From assembly GCF_003610695.1 (NCBI RefSeq), contig NZ_RAQH01000002.1:248001-312000 (forward strand): DNA of 64,000 nt, in the 5' to 3' direction. The position numbers and the translations under genes are program-made. The DNA comes from Epilithonimonas arachidiradicis. GTDB lineage: Bacteria > Bacteroidota > Bacteroidia > Flavobacteriales > Weeksellaceae. Below are positions 16,892 through 25,899 of the stretch, one piece after another. The notes below the pieces were generated by a model. It was not told the origin of the DNA and did no database searches. It saw only the letters and a list, made by a program, of their open reading frames with translations. How positions within the stretch are numbered: the first letter of the stretch is position 1; each line of letters begins with the position of its first letter.

Positions 16892-18337
16892 TTATTTCCA
16901 GCCGCCACCTAAGCTTTTGTAGATGTTGACAACTGTGCTTAGCTGTCTTTCTTTAGCTTCGATGAGTTCCATTTTTGCGTCCAATGCATCACGCTGATTC
17001 ATCAGAACTTCGAGATAATCGGCTCTCATATTTCTGAATAGCTGATTGGCAATATCGATTCCCTGGTCAAGTGCCTGGACTTCCTGCGATTTCATTTCGT
17101 AATATTGGTCAAGGTTTTTGATTGCCGACATTTGATTGGTAATATCAAGATAAGCGCTCAAAATGGTTTTGTCATATTCGTACAAAGCCTGGATTTGTTT
17201 CGCATCAGCTGATTTGAACTGCGCTTGAATAGCACTTTTGTTAATCAGCGGACCAGCCAGTTCTCCAACTAGGCTGTATGCAATTGATTCCGGCATTTTC
17301 ACAAGATAATTGGGCTTGAAAGCTTCTAAACCAAGAGCAGCGTTGATTTCCAAGCTTGGATAGAATTCTTTTCTTGCTGCTTCTACATCCAATTTGGCAG
17401 ATTGTAATTCCAATTCAGCTTGCTTAATATCTGGACGATTTGCTAATAACTGAGACGGAATCCCTGTGTAAACCGTTTGCGGAACAATCGACATAAAGCT
17501 TTCTTTGGTTCTCACAATCGGTTGCGGATAACGACCAAGCAAAGCATTGATTTGGTTTTCCTTTTCCGTGATTTGCTGTTTCAAGTCGTATTCTGTCGCA
17601 TTGGATTTTGCCAGTTCAGCTTCGAATTTTTTAACGGCCAATTCCGTTGCAGCCATTGCCTGTTTTTGGATTTTGGCAACTTCAAGCGCTTTTTTCTGCA
17701 AATCCATATACTGATGGATGATATCCAGTTGATTGTCCAGCGACAATAATTCGTAATAATTATCAGCCACTTCTGCAATCAAACTTGAAAGAACAAAATT
17801 CTTTCCTTCGACCGTTGACAGATAATGCGCAACAGCAGCCTGTTTTTCGGTTCTCAATTTATGCCAGATATCAACTTCCCAGTTGGCAACTAATCCGCCT
17901 TCAAAATTGGTCAGGTTTTCAGGAACTTCTTTTCCATCGGTTATATCAGTTGAAGCATCACCAGCTCCTGTGCTTGTGTAGCGGCCAACTTTTTCTATTC
18001 CGGCTCCTAATCTTGCTGCAACCGTCGGACTTAGCTTTCCGTTCTTGTACATAACATCGCTTTTCGCAATTTCGATTTGCTGAAGCGTAATCATTAATTC
18101 CTGATTGTTTTTCAAAGCTTCATCAATCAGATTCACAAGATTCGGATCTGTAAAAAATTGTTTCCAGGGTGTAATTCCCGAGTTGTTTTCGGAAACGGCT
18201 TGGTTTTCAAAGTTCTGAGGGATTGTTTCTTTTACTCTATCCTGAATTTTGGTCGCCATTGGTGCTTTACATCCAATCAATGCTAATGAAATGAATGCTC
18301 CAGCTATTATATTTTTATTTATCTTCAAATTTTCCAT
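16892..18337 (-). CDS. Outer-membrane efflux lipoprotein (TolC/NodT family) of an RND pump
   Basis: This 481-residue protein starts with a lipoprotein signal (IIAGAFISLALIGC, acylated Cys about 23). Two TolC-type repeats follow, including LIDEALKNNQELMITLQQ in the first half and LLANRPDIKQAELELQSAKLDVEAARKEFYPSLEINAALG in the second, the hallmark of OprM/NodT channels. It forms the trimeric exit duct for the RND permease. Its ATG lies 23 bp inside the end of the permease gene, so it is the last gene of a coupled three-gene operon. Drug specificity cannot be read from sequence. Confidence 0.93.
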   Translation of the reverse strand: MENLKINKNIIAGAFISLALIGCKAPMATKIQDRVKETIPQNFENQAVSENNSGITPWKQFFTDPNLVNLIDEALKNNQELMITLQQIEIAKSDVMYKNGKLSPTVAARLGAGIEKVGRYTSTGAGDASTDITDGKEVPENLTNFEGGLVANWEVDIWHKLRTEKQAAVAHYLSTVEGKNFVLSSLIAEVADNYYELLSLDNQLDIIHQYMDLQKKALEVAKIQKQAMAATELAVKKFEAELAKSNATEYDLKQQITEKENQINALLGRYPQPIVRTKESFMSIVPQTVYTGIPSQLLANRPDIKQAELELQSAKLDVEAARKEFYPSLEINAALGLEAFKPNYLVKMPESIAYSLVGELAGPLINKSAIQAQFKSADAKQIQALYEYDKTILSAYLDITNQMSAIKNLDQYYEMKSQEVQALDQGIDIANQLFRNMRADYLEVLMNQRDALDAKMELIEAKERQLSTVVNIYKSLGGGWK

Positions 18338-21300
18338 CGTGTTGGTAAGGTTCAGTTTGTTCAGTTAAAGGATTTTCTTCTTCATAGTAAGTCAGTTTGG
18401 ACTTAGCTGCAATGTTGGCAAAAATGTAATACAATCCTGGAATTATCATTAATCCGAAAATAGTTCCGATGAGCATTCCTCCTGCAGCTGCGGTTCCGAT
18501 GGTTCTGTTACCAACGGCTCCAGGTCCTGTTGCCAAAGCCAAAGGAATCAATCCGGCGATGAATGCGAACGAGGTCATCAAAATCGGACGGAATCTTAAA
18601 GATGCTCCTTGTAACGCCGCTTCTTTTGTAGAAAGTCCTTCTTCTGCTTTTTTCTGAACTGCAAATTCGACAATCAATACAGCGTTCTTTCCGAGTAATC
18701 CTATGAGCATTACCATTGCCACCTGTGCATAGATATTATTTTCTAATCCGAAAAGTGTTAAACATAAAAATGCTCCGAAAATCCCTGTTGGTAAAGACAA
18801 AATAATTGGAAGCGGCAAGATGAAACTTTCGTATTGTGCAGAAAGAATCAGATAAACGAAGCCAAGACAAACCAAGAAAATGTAAATTGCTTCATTACCT
18901 CTGGAAACTTCGTCTTTAGAAATCCCTGCCCAGTCGATTCCGAAACCTCTAGGCAAAGTTTTATCAGCAACTTCCTGAATGGCTTTAATGGCGTCTCCTG
19001 AACTATATCCGGGAGCCGGTGTTCCGCTCACTTCGGAAGAGTTGTACATATTATGTCTTGTGATTTCTGACAATCCATACACTTTTTCAAGATGCATAAA
19101 ATCTGAATAAGGAACCATTTGGTCTTTATCATTTTTCACGTAAAGCTTCAATAAATCACTTGGCAAAGCACGATATTGGGGACCGGCCTGAACAATCACC
19201 TTATAAGGTCTGTCGAATCGGATGAAACTTGTTTCGTAATTGGAACCAATCAAAGTAGAAAGGTTGTCCATTGCTTTCTCTATTGTCACACCTTTTTGTT
19301 CTGCTAAATCGTTATCCACTTTCAACATATACTGAGGGAAACTCGAAGAATAGAATGTGAAAGCAGAACCCAATTCCGGACGTTTTTTCAATTCTTTCAC
19401 AAAATCATTGCTGACTTGTTCCATCTTGTGATAATCACCACTTCCAGCTTTGTCAAGAAGTCTTAATTCAAACCCTCCTGCAGCTCCATAACCGGGAATT
19501 GAAGGTGGTTGGAAGAATTCGATGTTTGCTCCAGGTATTTCCTTGGCTTTTTGTTCTAATTGTTCAATGATTTCCGTGGCTGATTCTTTTCTTTCGTCCC
19601 AATTTTTAAGGTTAATCAAACAAGTTCCAGAGTTAGAACCTGTACCCTCAGTCAGAATCTCATAACCTGCCAAAGATGAAACAGACGAAACCCCATCAAT
19701 ATCTTCAGACGCTTTTTGAAGTTGTAATGCAATCTGATTGGTTCTTTCTAAAGTTGAACCCGGAGGCGTTTGGATAATTGCATAAATCATCCCTTGGTCT
19801 TCACTTGGAATAAATCCGGAAGGTAATTTGTTACTCAAGAAAAATGTTCCGATACAGAAAAGAACTAATAACGGAAGTGTTACCATTTTTCTCGTAACAA
19901 CTTTAGTTAATAAGTTGTGGTATTTTCCTGCTCCAACTGTAAATAAGTTATTAAAACCATCCAAAAATCTTGTAACCGGAGTTTTCTTTTTTTCTTTTCC
20001 GTGGTTGTTTTTCAGGATTAATGCACACAAAGCAGGTGTCAATGTCAAAGCGACAACTCCGGATAAAATAATGGATGAAACCATCGTAATCGAAAACTGA
20101 CGATAGAAAACCCCAACCGGACCGGACATAAAAGCAACCGGAATGAAAACCGAAGCCATTACTAAAGTGATTGCGATAATTGCCCCACTAATTTCGTGCA
20201 TTGCTTCTTCCGTTGCCTTGAGTGGCGACAGATGTTTTTCTTCCATCTTGGCGTGGACGGCTTCTATCACTACAATCGCATCATCAACGACAATCCCAAT
20301 TGCCATTACCAAGGCAAAGAGTGAAATCAAGTTCAAAGTAATTCCGAAGGCGGACATTACTGCAAATGTTCCTACCAAAGAAACCGGAACTGCAATTGTT
20401 GGAATCAAGGTAGAACGCCAATCTCCCAAGAATAAGAAAACCACGATTGCTACTAATATAAACGCTTCGAATAATGTATGAACTACTTTCTCAATCGATG
20501 CATCCAGGAATCTGGAAACGTCATAACTGATTTCGTAATGCATTCCTTTTGGGAAGGTTTTCTGCAAATCAGACATCAACACTTTTACATTCTTGATTAC
20601 GTCACTTGCATTAGAACCGTAAGATTGTTTCAATGTGATTGCGGCTGATGGTTTTCCATTCAAAGTAGAGTAGATGTCATACATTGATGAACCGAATTCT
20701 ATATCAGCAACATCTTTCAGTCTTACAAATTCGCCATCTGTTTTAGCTTTCAGAATGATATTGCCATAGTCTTTTTCGTTATTGAAACGACCTGGATATT
20801 TCAAAATATATTCAAATGACTGAGAACGTTTTCCTGAACTTTCTCCCGTTTTTCCTGGAGAAGCTTCCAAACTTTGCGCATTCAAAGATTCCATCACTTC
20901 GTCAGCTGAAATTCCGTAAGCTGTCATTCTATCAGGCTTTAACCAAATACGCATTGCATATTCACGAGTACCTAAGATGTCGGCAAAACCAACACCGCTA
21001 ACCCTTCTCAATTCCGACATTACGTTGATATCCGCATAGTTGAAAAGGAATTTTTGGTCCGCTTTCGGGTCATCACTGTAAAGGTTGATATACATTAGCA
21101 TATTCGGTTCTTCACGCGTGATTTTCACACCTTCACGAACTACCAACGGAGGTAATTTGTTAACAACAGACGACACACGGTTTTGAACGTTAACAGCAGC
21201 AACATTCGGGTCAGTTCCCAAATCAAAAACGATTTGGATCGAACATTCACCGTCGTTTCCGGCGTCGGAAGTCAAATATTTCATTCCCGGAACACCATTT

Positions 21301-21506
21301 AGTCCGCGTTCCAACGGAATTACAACAGATTTAATTAGCAACTCGTTATTAGCTCCTGGATATTCCGCAGTGATGTTCACTTTTGGTGGAGAAATAGAAG
21401 GGAATTGCGTGATAGGAAGTTTTACCAAAGACAAGACTCCCATAAATACGATGATCAAGGAGATCACGATCGACAGAACAGGTCTGCGAATGAATTTCTT
21501 AAACAT
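18315..21506 (-). CDS. RND multidrug efflux permease (HAE-1/AcrB family)
   Basis: This 1063-residue inner-membrane proton antiporter has the usual AcrB layout. It has an N-terminal helix (FIRRPVLSIVISLIIVFMGVLSL), two large periplasmic loops, and 12 membrane helices with the proton-relay motif GIVVDDAIVVIEAVHAKMEE in helix 4. The C-terminal AVLIVEFAVQKKAEEG segment and the RFRPILMTSFAFIAGLIPLA stretch are conserved. It works with the adaptor at 21.6 kb and the TolC-like protein at 16.9 kb. The gene order adaptor-permease-channel is standard. No regulator is adjacent. Substrates are unknown. Confidence 0.96.
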   Translation of the reverse strand: MFKKFIRRPVLSIVISLIIVFMGVLSLVKLPITQFPSISPPKVNITAEYPGANNELLIKSVVIPLERGLNGVPGMKYLTSDAGNDGECSIQIVFDLGTDPNVAAVNVQNRVSSVVNKLPPLVVREGVKITREEPNMLMYINLYSDDPKADQKFLFNYADINVMSELRRVSGVGFADILGTREYAMRIWLKPDRMTAYGISADEVMESLNAQSLEASPGKTGESSGKRSQSFEYILKYPGRFNNEKDYGNIILKAKTDGEFVRLKDVADIEFGSSMYDIYSTLNGKPSAAITLKQSYGSNASDVIKNVKVLMSDLQKTFPKGMHYEISYDVSRFLDASIEKVVHTLFEAFILVAIVVFLFLGDWRSTLIPTIAVPVSLVGTFAVMSAFGITLNLISLFALVMAIGIVVDDAIVVIEAVHAKMEEKHLSPLKATEEAMHEISGAIIAITLVMASVFIPVAFMSGPVGVFYRQFSITMVSSIILSGVVALTLTPALCALILKNNHGKEKKKTPVTRFLDGFNNLFTVGAGKYHNLLTKVVTRKMVTLPLLVLFCIGTFFLSNKLPSGFIPSEDQGMIYAIIQTPPGSTLERTNQIALQLQKASEDIDGVSSVSSLAGYEILTEGTGSNSGTCLINLKNWDERKESATEIIEQLEQKAKEIPGANIEFFQPPSIPGYGAAGGFELRLLDKAGSGDYHKMEQVSNDFVKELKKRPELGSAFTFYSSSFPQYMLKVDNDLAEQKGVTIEKAMDNLSTLIGSNYETSFIRFDRPYKVIVQAGPQYRALPSDLLKLYVKNDKDQMVPYSDFMHLEKVYGLSEITRHNMYNSSEVSGTPAPGYSSGDAIKAIQEVADKTLPRGFGIDWAGISKDEVSRGNEAIYIFLVCLGFVYLILSAQYESFILPLPIILSLPTGIFGAFLCLTLFGLENNIYAQVAMVMLIGLLGKNAVLIVEFAVQKKAEEGLSTKEAALQGASLRFRPILMTSFAFIAGLIPLALATGPGAVGNRTIGTAAAGGMLIGTIFGLMIIPGLYYIFANIAAKSKLTYYEEENPLTEQTEPYQHDGKFEDK

Positions 21507-21608
21507 AATTTTTTAATTATTAATTATGAATTGTTAATGATTAATGAAAACATAGTATATTTTCACAAACAGATTGATAATTAACCACTAACAATTAATC
21601 CTTAAGTT
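21507..21608. other. AT-rich linker with imperfect inverted repeat between adaptor and permease genes
   Basis: The 102-bp spacer contains TTAATTATTAATTATGAATTG on one side and CACTAACAATTAATCC on the other, with a weak inverted match (AATTGTTA / TAACAATT). A similar string (ATTAACAATTAATC) occurs at 63397-63410. It probably does not end transcription, as the operon order is conserved. Confidence 0.35.
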
Positions 21609-22694
21609 TTAGTTTGCTTGTAATTTTAATGAGCTCAGGACTTTTTTCGGGTCTTGGAATTTGGTCTCCACTTTCTGGTCGTCTTTTACTTTTTGTACCC
21701 CTTCTAACAAGATTTTGTCATCAGGATTAAGTCCTTCAGAAACAACATAGATATCAGGAAGTTCGTAAGCAACCTTGATATTTTTTGATCTGGCAACCCC
21801 ATCTTTTCCAACTACAAAAACATATTTCTGATCCTGGATTTCGTAAGTTGCTTTTTGAGGAATAATCAAGGCATTTTTAAGCGGAAGGGTCATTTGGATT
21901 TTTCCAGTTTCTCCATTTCTCAATAATTGGTTTGAATTCGGGAATTTTGCTCGGAAAGCGATGTTTCCCGTTTCGTTGTCGAATTCACCTTCAATGGTTT
22001 CAATGATTCCTTTGTCCGGAAAGGTTTCGCCGTTGGCCATTACCAAGGAAACGAGATTATTGCCACGTTCTGCTGAATGCATCTGATAGTTAAGATATTC
22101 CGGTTCGGAAACGTTGAAGTAAGCATAGATTCCTCCATTATCAGAAAGACTTGTCAATAGGTCGCCTTCATCTACTAAACTTCCTAATTTAAGAGGAAGG
22201 CGATCAATAATTCCGGAAAAAGGTGCTTTGATTGTAGTGAAAGATAAATGCGTTTGAGCTAAGTTCAATTCAGCTTTTGCTGCGTCTAATTTAGCTTTAG
22301 CCATTCTTTTTTCATTAATGGAAACAACATTGTTATTGGCTAATGTGCTAGAGTTTTGTAATTCAATTTCTGCTTGTGCCACTTCAGCTTTAGCTTTTAG
22401 AACATCAGCCTGATAAAGTTGAGGCATAATTCGGAACAAAACCTGTCCGGCCTGCACGTGCTGACCTTCGTCTACAAAGACTTTTTCCAGAAATCCTTTT
22501 TCCTGTGCACGGATTTCGATATTTTTTTGAGAGCGTATCTGGGATACAAATTCTTTAGTAATGACCGTATCCATTTTTACCGGTGAAGTGGTGGGATAGA
22601 TAACAGCTTCTTCCTTTTCTTCCTTTTTGTCTTTGCAGCTGAACGCCAGCAAAAAGCTACTGAGAAGAAGACTGATAACAATTTTGTTTTTCAT
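21609..22694 (-). CDS. RND efflux periplasmic adaptor lipoprotein (MFP family)
   Basis: This 361-residue adaptor has a lipoprotein signal (LLLSSFLLAFSCKDKK, acylated Cys about 20) and a biotinyl-lipoyl half motif IRAQEKGFLEKVFVDEGQHVQAGQVLFRI. An alpha-helical hairpin follows (about 95-165), then the second lipoyl half (LAQTHLSFTTIKAPFSGIIDRLPLKLGSLV) and a beta-barrel with IIPQKATYEIQDQKYVFVV. It bridges the permease and the outer-membrane channel. The frame continues 18 codons upstream, but the ATG at 22694 gives a proper lipoprotein signal. First gene of the operon. Confidence 0.93.
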   Translation of the reverse strand: MKNKIVISLLLSSFLLAFSCKDKKEEKEEAVIYPTTSPVKMDTVITKEFVSQIRSQKNIEIRAQEKGFLEKVFVDEGQHVQAGQVLFRIMPQLYQADVLKAKAEVAQAEIELQNSSTLANNNVVSINEKRMAKAKLDAAKAELNLAQTHLSFTTIKAPFSGIIDRLPLKLGSLVDEGDLLTSLSDNGGIYAYFNVSEPEYLNYQMHSAERGNNLVSLVMANGETFPDKGIIETIEGEFDNETGNIAFRAKFPNSNQLLRNGETGKIQMTLPLKNALIIPQKATYEIQDQKYVFVVGKDGVARSKNIKVAYELPDIYVVSEGLNPDDKILLEGVQKVKDDQKVETKFQDPKKVLSSLKLQAN

Positions 22695-22929
22695 AATTTT
22701 TGATGTTTTTGTAAAGCGATTTACCAACGTTGTCGGTTTCATTTTCAATAAATTTTATTTTTTTATAGAGTATAGGATGAATAACTATTAGAAGATAAGC
22801 TCTGGAAATTGAATTCTAGAATTAAATTATAACTAATGATTACTCAGAATGTTGAGTTTGGGAATTTCAAGCAACGGTGATTGTTACCACTTTGGAATAA
22901 GGGTAATGCAGTTGTTGAAAAATCGAAGT

Positions 22930-23307
22930 TTAAATACGGATTGTGCGCAGTAAGATGAACCTTTTAACGGACGGAAAAATCCCTTTCGCCTCGTAGAATT
23001 TTAAGTTTCTGCGTCTAAAATATAGGTGTAGAAGATAACCAATCCCGAAAGTTGCAGCAATTGCTATAAAATTGAGAACATCGGAAAAATTAAGAGTCAT
23101 TTCCTCGGGAGAGTCCAGAGAGTCACTCATTTGCTGCAAAGATGCTTTTTCTAGAGAATGGTTGAGGTGATGTTTTTTAGCAAACGATAGTATGTGCAGA
23201 GATATATTCTGATTCCCAAAATCTGGCTGGAAATCAAGCGTCTGCTTATTCTCTGCTGTAAAAAGCAGAAAGATAAACATTAGAATATATACAATTACAT
23301 TTCTCAT
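22930..23307 (-). CDS. Small membrane protein of unknown function
   Basis: This 125-residue protein has an N-terminal hydrophobic helix (VIVYILMFIFLLFTA, possibly a signal peptide), about 55 polar residues, a second hydrophobic segment (VLNFIAIAATFGIGYLLHLYF) and a very basic tail (RRRNLKFYEAKGIFPSVKRFILLRTIRI). I do not recognise the family. A perfect -7 box lies 10 bases upstream of the ATG, which supports expression. It is 235 bp upstream of the RND operon on the same strand, so a link to the pump is possible but unproven. Confidence 0.6.
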   Translation of the reverse strand: MRNVIVYILMFIFLLFTAENKQTLDFQPDFGNQNISLHILSFAKKHHLNHSLEKASLQQMSDSLDSPEEMTLNFSDVLNFIAIAATFGIGYLLHLYFRRRNLKFYEAKGIFPSVKRFILLRTIRI

Positions 23308-23317
23308 TTTGATACTG

Positions 23318-23325
23318 CAAATTTA
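23318..23325 (-). promoter_or_regulatory. -7 box (TAAATTTG) of the small membrane protein gene
   Basis: A perfect TAnnTTTG match on the minus strand, 10 bases before the ATG at 23307. No TTG at -33 spacing. Confidence 0.5.
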
Positions 23326-23450
23326 CATCGGATAAGTGTTAAAATAATCTTAAAGCATCATTTTTAAGGCATTTTTAAGTTCTGGAAATCAGGTTTGTAA
23401 TTTCCTGCTTATGTTTTTTTATTAATTTTAAGGACTCAAAATAATTATTA

Positions 23451-24062
23451 ATGCCTTTTTATAAAGACCTTTCCGATGATGTTGCAAAAGTTCTGATGTG
23501 GGAATATGATGAGAACGAGGTACTTGATTCTAATGAATTGTTGGAACCGGAAAACCAACATAAGATTCTCGGTTATCATCCCAATAAAATTGCCGAAGTT
23601 CTTATGGTGAGGAAATTATTGAAAACCGTTCTGCCCAACCACAAAATCCTGTATAGAGAGAATGGGGAGCCTTATCTTTTTCCACAGGATTTCCATATTT
23701 CCATCAGTCATTCTTATCCATTGGTCGCTTTGGCAATTTCTAAAAAAAAGGTTGGAATCGACCTGGAAAAACGCAAGGAGAAAATTAAAAAAATCCGCCA
23801 CAAATTCATTCTTCATGAGGATCTTTTTATCGACAATAATGAGGAAGTGGATTACCTGACTGCGATCTGGTGCGTGAAAGAAGCGCTTTACAAAATCCAT
23901 CACAGTAAACACTGGTCACTGAAAAAGCATTACGATGTTTTGCCTTTTGAACTGAAGGAAGCATTCACGGCGAAAAGCAGAGTTTATGACATCGAAAATG
24001 AAGATTTCTTCAAGGCAAGAGTTTCTTTTTTCGAGGATTACTGTTTAGCCATTGTGGATTGA
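23451..24062 (+). CDS. 4'-phosphopantetheinyl transferase superfamily protein
   Basis: This 203-residue Sfp-type enzyme transfers the phosphopantetheine arm from CoA to a conserved Ser of carrier proteins. The two signature blocks are present: VGIDLEKRKEKIKKI (first Mg-binding Asp) and AIWCVKEALYKIHH (WxxKEA motif). The segment FHISISHSYPLVALAIS before them also fits. It stands alone on its strand, with no polyketide or peptide synthetase nearby. It may be the cell's general ACP activator. Cytoplasmic. Confidence 0.88.
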   Translation: MPFYKDLSDDVAKVLMWEYDENEVLDSNELLEPENQHKILGYHPNKIAEVLMVRKLLKTVLPNHKILYRENGEPYLFPQDFHISISHSYPLVALAISKKKVGIDLEKRKEKIKKIRHKFILHEDLFIDNNEEVDYLTAIWCVKEALYKIHHSKHWSLKKHYDVLPFELKEAFTAKSRVYDIENEDFFKARVSFFEDYCLAIVD

Positions 24063-24133
24063 TTATGAATTAGGGTTCAGATTGTGAAAATTACTGCGGT
24101 AATTTGGTGTATTTTTATGTTCTAATTATATTA

Positions 24134-25753
24134 ATGAGAATGATAGTCCCGAGAAAGAGTCTGCTTATATTATTTTTTTTGTTTCCATTTTTTTTCGTTG
24201 CTCAAAAGAATATTTCCAGATTATTAGATAGTTTGGTTTTGAGCAAAAGTAAGCAACAAACAGTTGATTTGAGTTTGAAAATAGCTTCGAAAATAAAATT
24301 CGAAGATGTGGAACGAATGAATTATTATATTGGTGTTGCCGAGGAATCTACAAAAAAAATCAATACAGATACAGCTTGGGTTAAATATTACAGACAAACG
24401 GCAGAGATTTATTCGGCTGTAGATGCAGTAGATCTTTTTGCCAATGCGCTTCTAAAAGAATATGATTTTTACAAAAATTCGTCAGAACCGAGGAGGTATA
24501 AATTGGAGACCAAATTGGCGATTTTGTACGCCAGACTCAATGACAAAAATTTGGCTTTACTATATTTTAATAAGCTTTGGAAACACTATAATAGTGTGAA
24601 AGATTATTATTACATGGCGCAAACCAAAATCAATATTGGTCGATTGAATTTCCAATATGGCACTCCGAAATTGGCTTTGAAATATTACCAGGAAGCCGCT
24701 GCGTATCTCAAAAAAAAGCCAGATGAAAAACTGCTGATCATACTCAATACCAATATCGGAGAAGCTTATATCCATCTGCAAGATTATGAAAAAGCCAAAA
24801 TTTTTCTAGACAAGGCAAGATCATCTATAAACAAAACCACAGATGACTCAACAAAAAGTTGGATATATCTTGTTTCATCCCATTTTTATCGGAAAATTGG
24901 CGATGCTAATCAAGCTGTTTTCTACGCGCACGAAGCCGAAAAATATGAGTCTACAACAAACACCTTTGCACAGAAAAACGTGTTAGAAGCATTGTATAAA
25001 GCTTACCTGCTAAAAAAAGATTACGAAAACTCAGCTAAATATTTTTCATCTTATGATAGTGTGCGTGATAGTCTCAAAATCGAGGAAAAAGCGGTTAATG
25101 TAGAAAAAACGAAGCTGGAATATGCCAGCAAAATCAAATCGCAACAACAAAAACTGGATTATAATCAAAAAAAATTCACGCTGATTCTTACCATTTGCAT
25201 TCTGGTTATTCTGCTGTTGATTTTATCGATTTTCATGATTCGTTACAAAAGTCGGTTATTGAAAATCAAACTAGAACATGAGCTGAAGGAATACAAAGAA
25301 ATCCAATTGAAACAAGAATTGGAAAAACGGAATAAGGAACTTACAATCAAAACGATCAAGGAAGCGGAACAGAAAGAGTTGTTTCATGTTTTGGTAGACG
25401 ATCTTAAAAAAATCCAATCGACCGCAGGAGAAAGCAACGTGAAACAATCTGTTAATCTTGTAATTAATATGATGAATCATAATTTGGTTCACAATAACTG
25501 GGAAGAGTTTGAACTTCGGTTTTCTAATGTTTACGAATCTTTTTATGAAAAACTCAATGCTAAACATCCGGATCTGAGCCTAATGGATAAGCGGATTTGT
25601 GCGTTGATAAAACTCAATCTCTCCACAAAAGAGATTATGAATATTACCAAATCCTCACTTAGATCCGTAGAAAATATCCGCACACGTCTTAGAAAAAAAT
25701 TAGGATTAACCAACAGTAAAACTGATTTAAATAAGTATTTGTCTGATTTGTAA
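24134..25753 (+). CDS. TPR-transmembrane-HTH (LuxR-like) regulator
   Basis: This 539-residue protein has a signal-like N-terminus (RKSLLILFFLFPFFFVAQ) and periplasmic TPR repeats (about 40-300), including a clear unit around KLALKYYQEAAAYL and AYIHLQDYEKAKIFLDKA. A transmembrane helix (LILTICILVILLLILSIFMI) and a coiled coil follow. The C-terminal HTH reads LSLMDKRICALIKLNLSTKEIMNITKSSLRSVENIRTRLRKKLGL, as in LuxR-like flavobacterial regulators. Three starts are possible: TTG 24104, ATG 24134 and ATG 24140; an ATG is preferred. It is followed by a T9SS cargo gene, with a 14-bp palindrome between. Ligand and targets are unknown. Confidence 0.85.
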   Translation: MRMIVPRKSLLILFFLFPFFFVAQKNISRLLDSLVLSKSKQQTVDLSLKIASKIKFEDVERMNYYIGVAEESTKKINTDTAWVKYYRQTAEIYSAVDAVDLFANALLKEYDFYKNSSEPRRYKLETKLAILYARLNDKNLALLYFNKLWKHYNSVKDYYYMAQTKINIGRLNFQYGTPKLALKYYQEAAAYLKKKPDEKLLIILNTNIGEAYIHLQDYEKAKIFLDKARSSINKTTDDSTKSWIYLVSSHFYRKIGDANQAVFYAHEAEKYESTTNTFAQKNVLEALYKAYLLKKDYENSAKYFSSYDSVRDSLKIEEKAVNVEKTKLEYASKIKSQQQKLDYNQKKFTLILTICILVILLLILSIFMIRYKSRLLKIKLEHELKEYKEIQLKQELEKRNKELTIKTIKEAEQKELFHVLVDDLKKIQSTAGESNVKQSVNLVINMMNHNLVHNNWEEFELRFSNVYESFYEKLNAKHPDLSLMDKRICALIKLNLSTKEIMNITKSSLRSVENIRTRLRKKLGLTNSKTDLNKYLSDL

Positions 25754-25832
25754 TATTTTGATAAATAGGTTTTTACGTTTGGGTGAGTGTTGAATGAGTA
25801 TCTCAAAATAATCGTTGAGCATTTATAGTGTA

Positions 25833-25846
25833 TCCAAATATTTGGA
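25833..25846. promoter_or_regulatory. Perfect 14-bp palindrome upstream of the T9SS cargo gene
   Basis: TCCAAATATTTGGA lies 53 bases before the ATG at 25900 and after the regulator gene ending at 25753. It is a candidate operator, possibly for that regulator. Confidence 0.4.
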
Positions 25847-25899
25847 GACATTATTGTTTTTTTCAACATTTGTTACCAATCAACAAAATTTATTATGAC

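Noticed and set aside
22812-22823. Palindrome AATTCTAGAATT upstream of the RND adaptor
   Set aside because: Twelve AT-rich bases with no promoter match nearby; too weak to call an operator.
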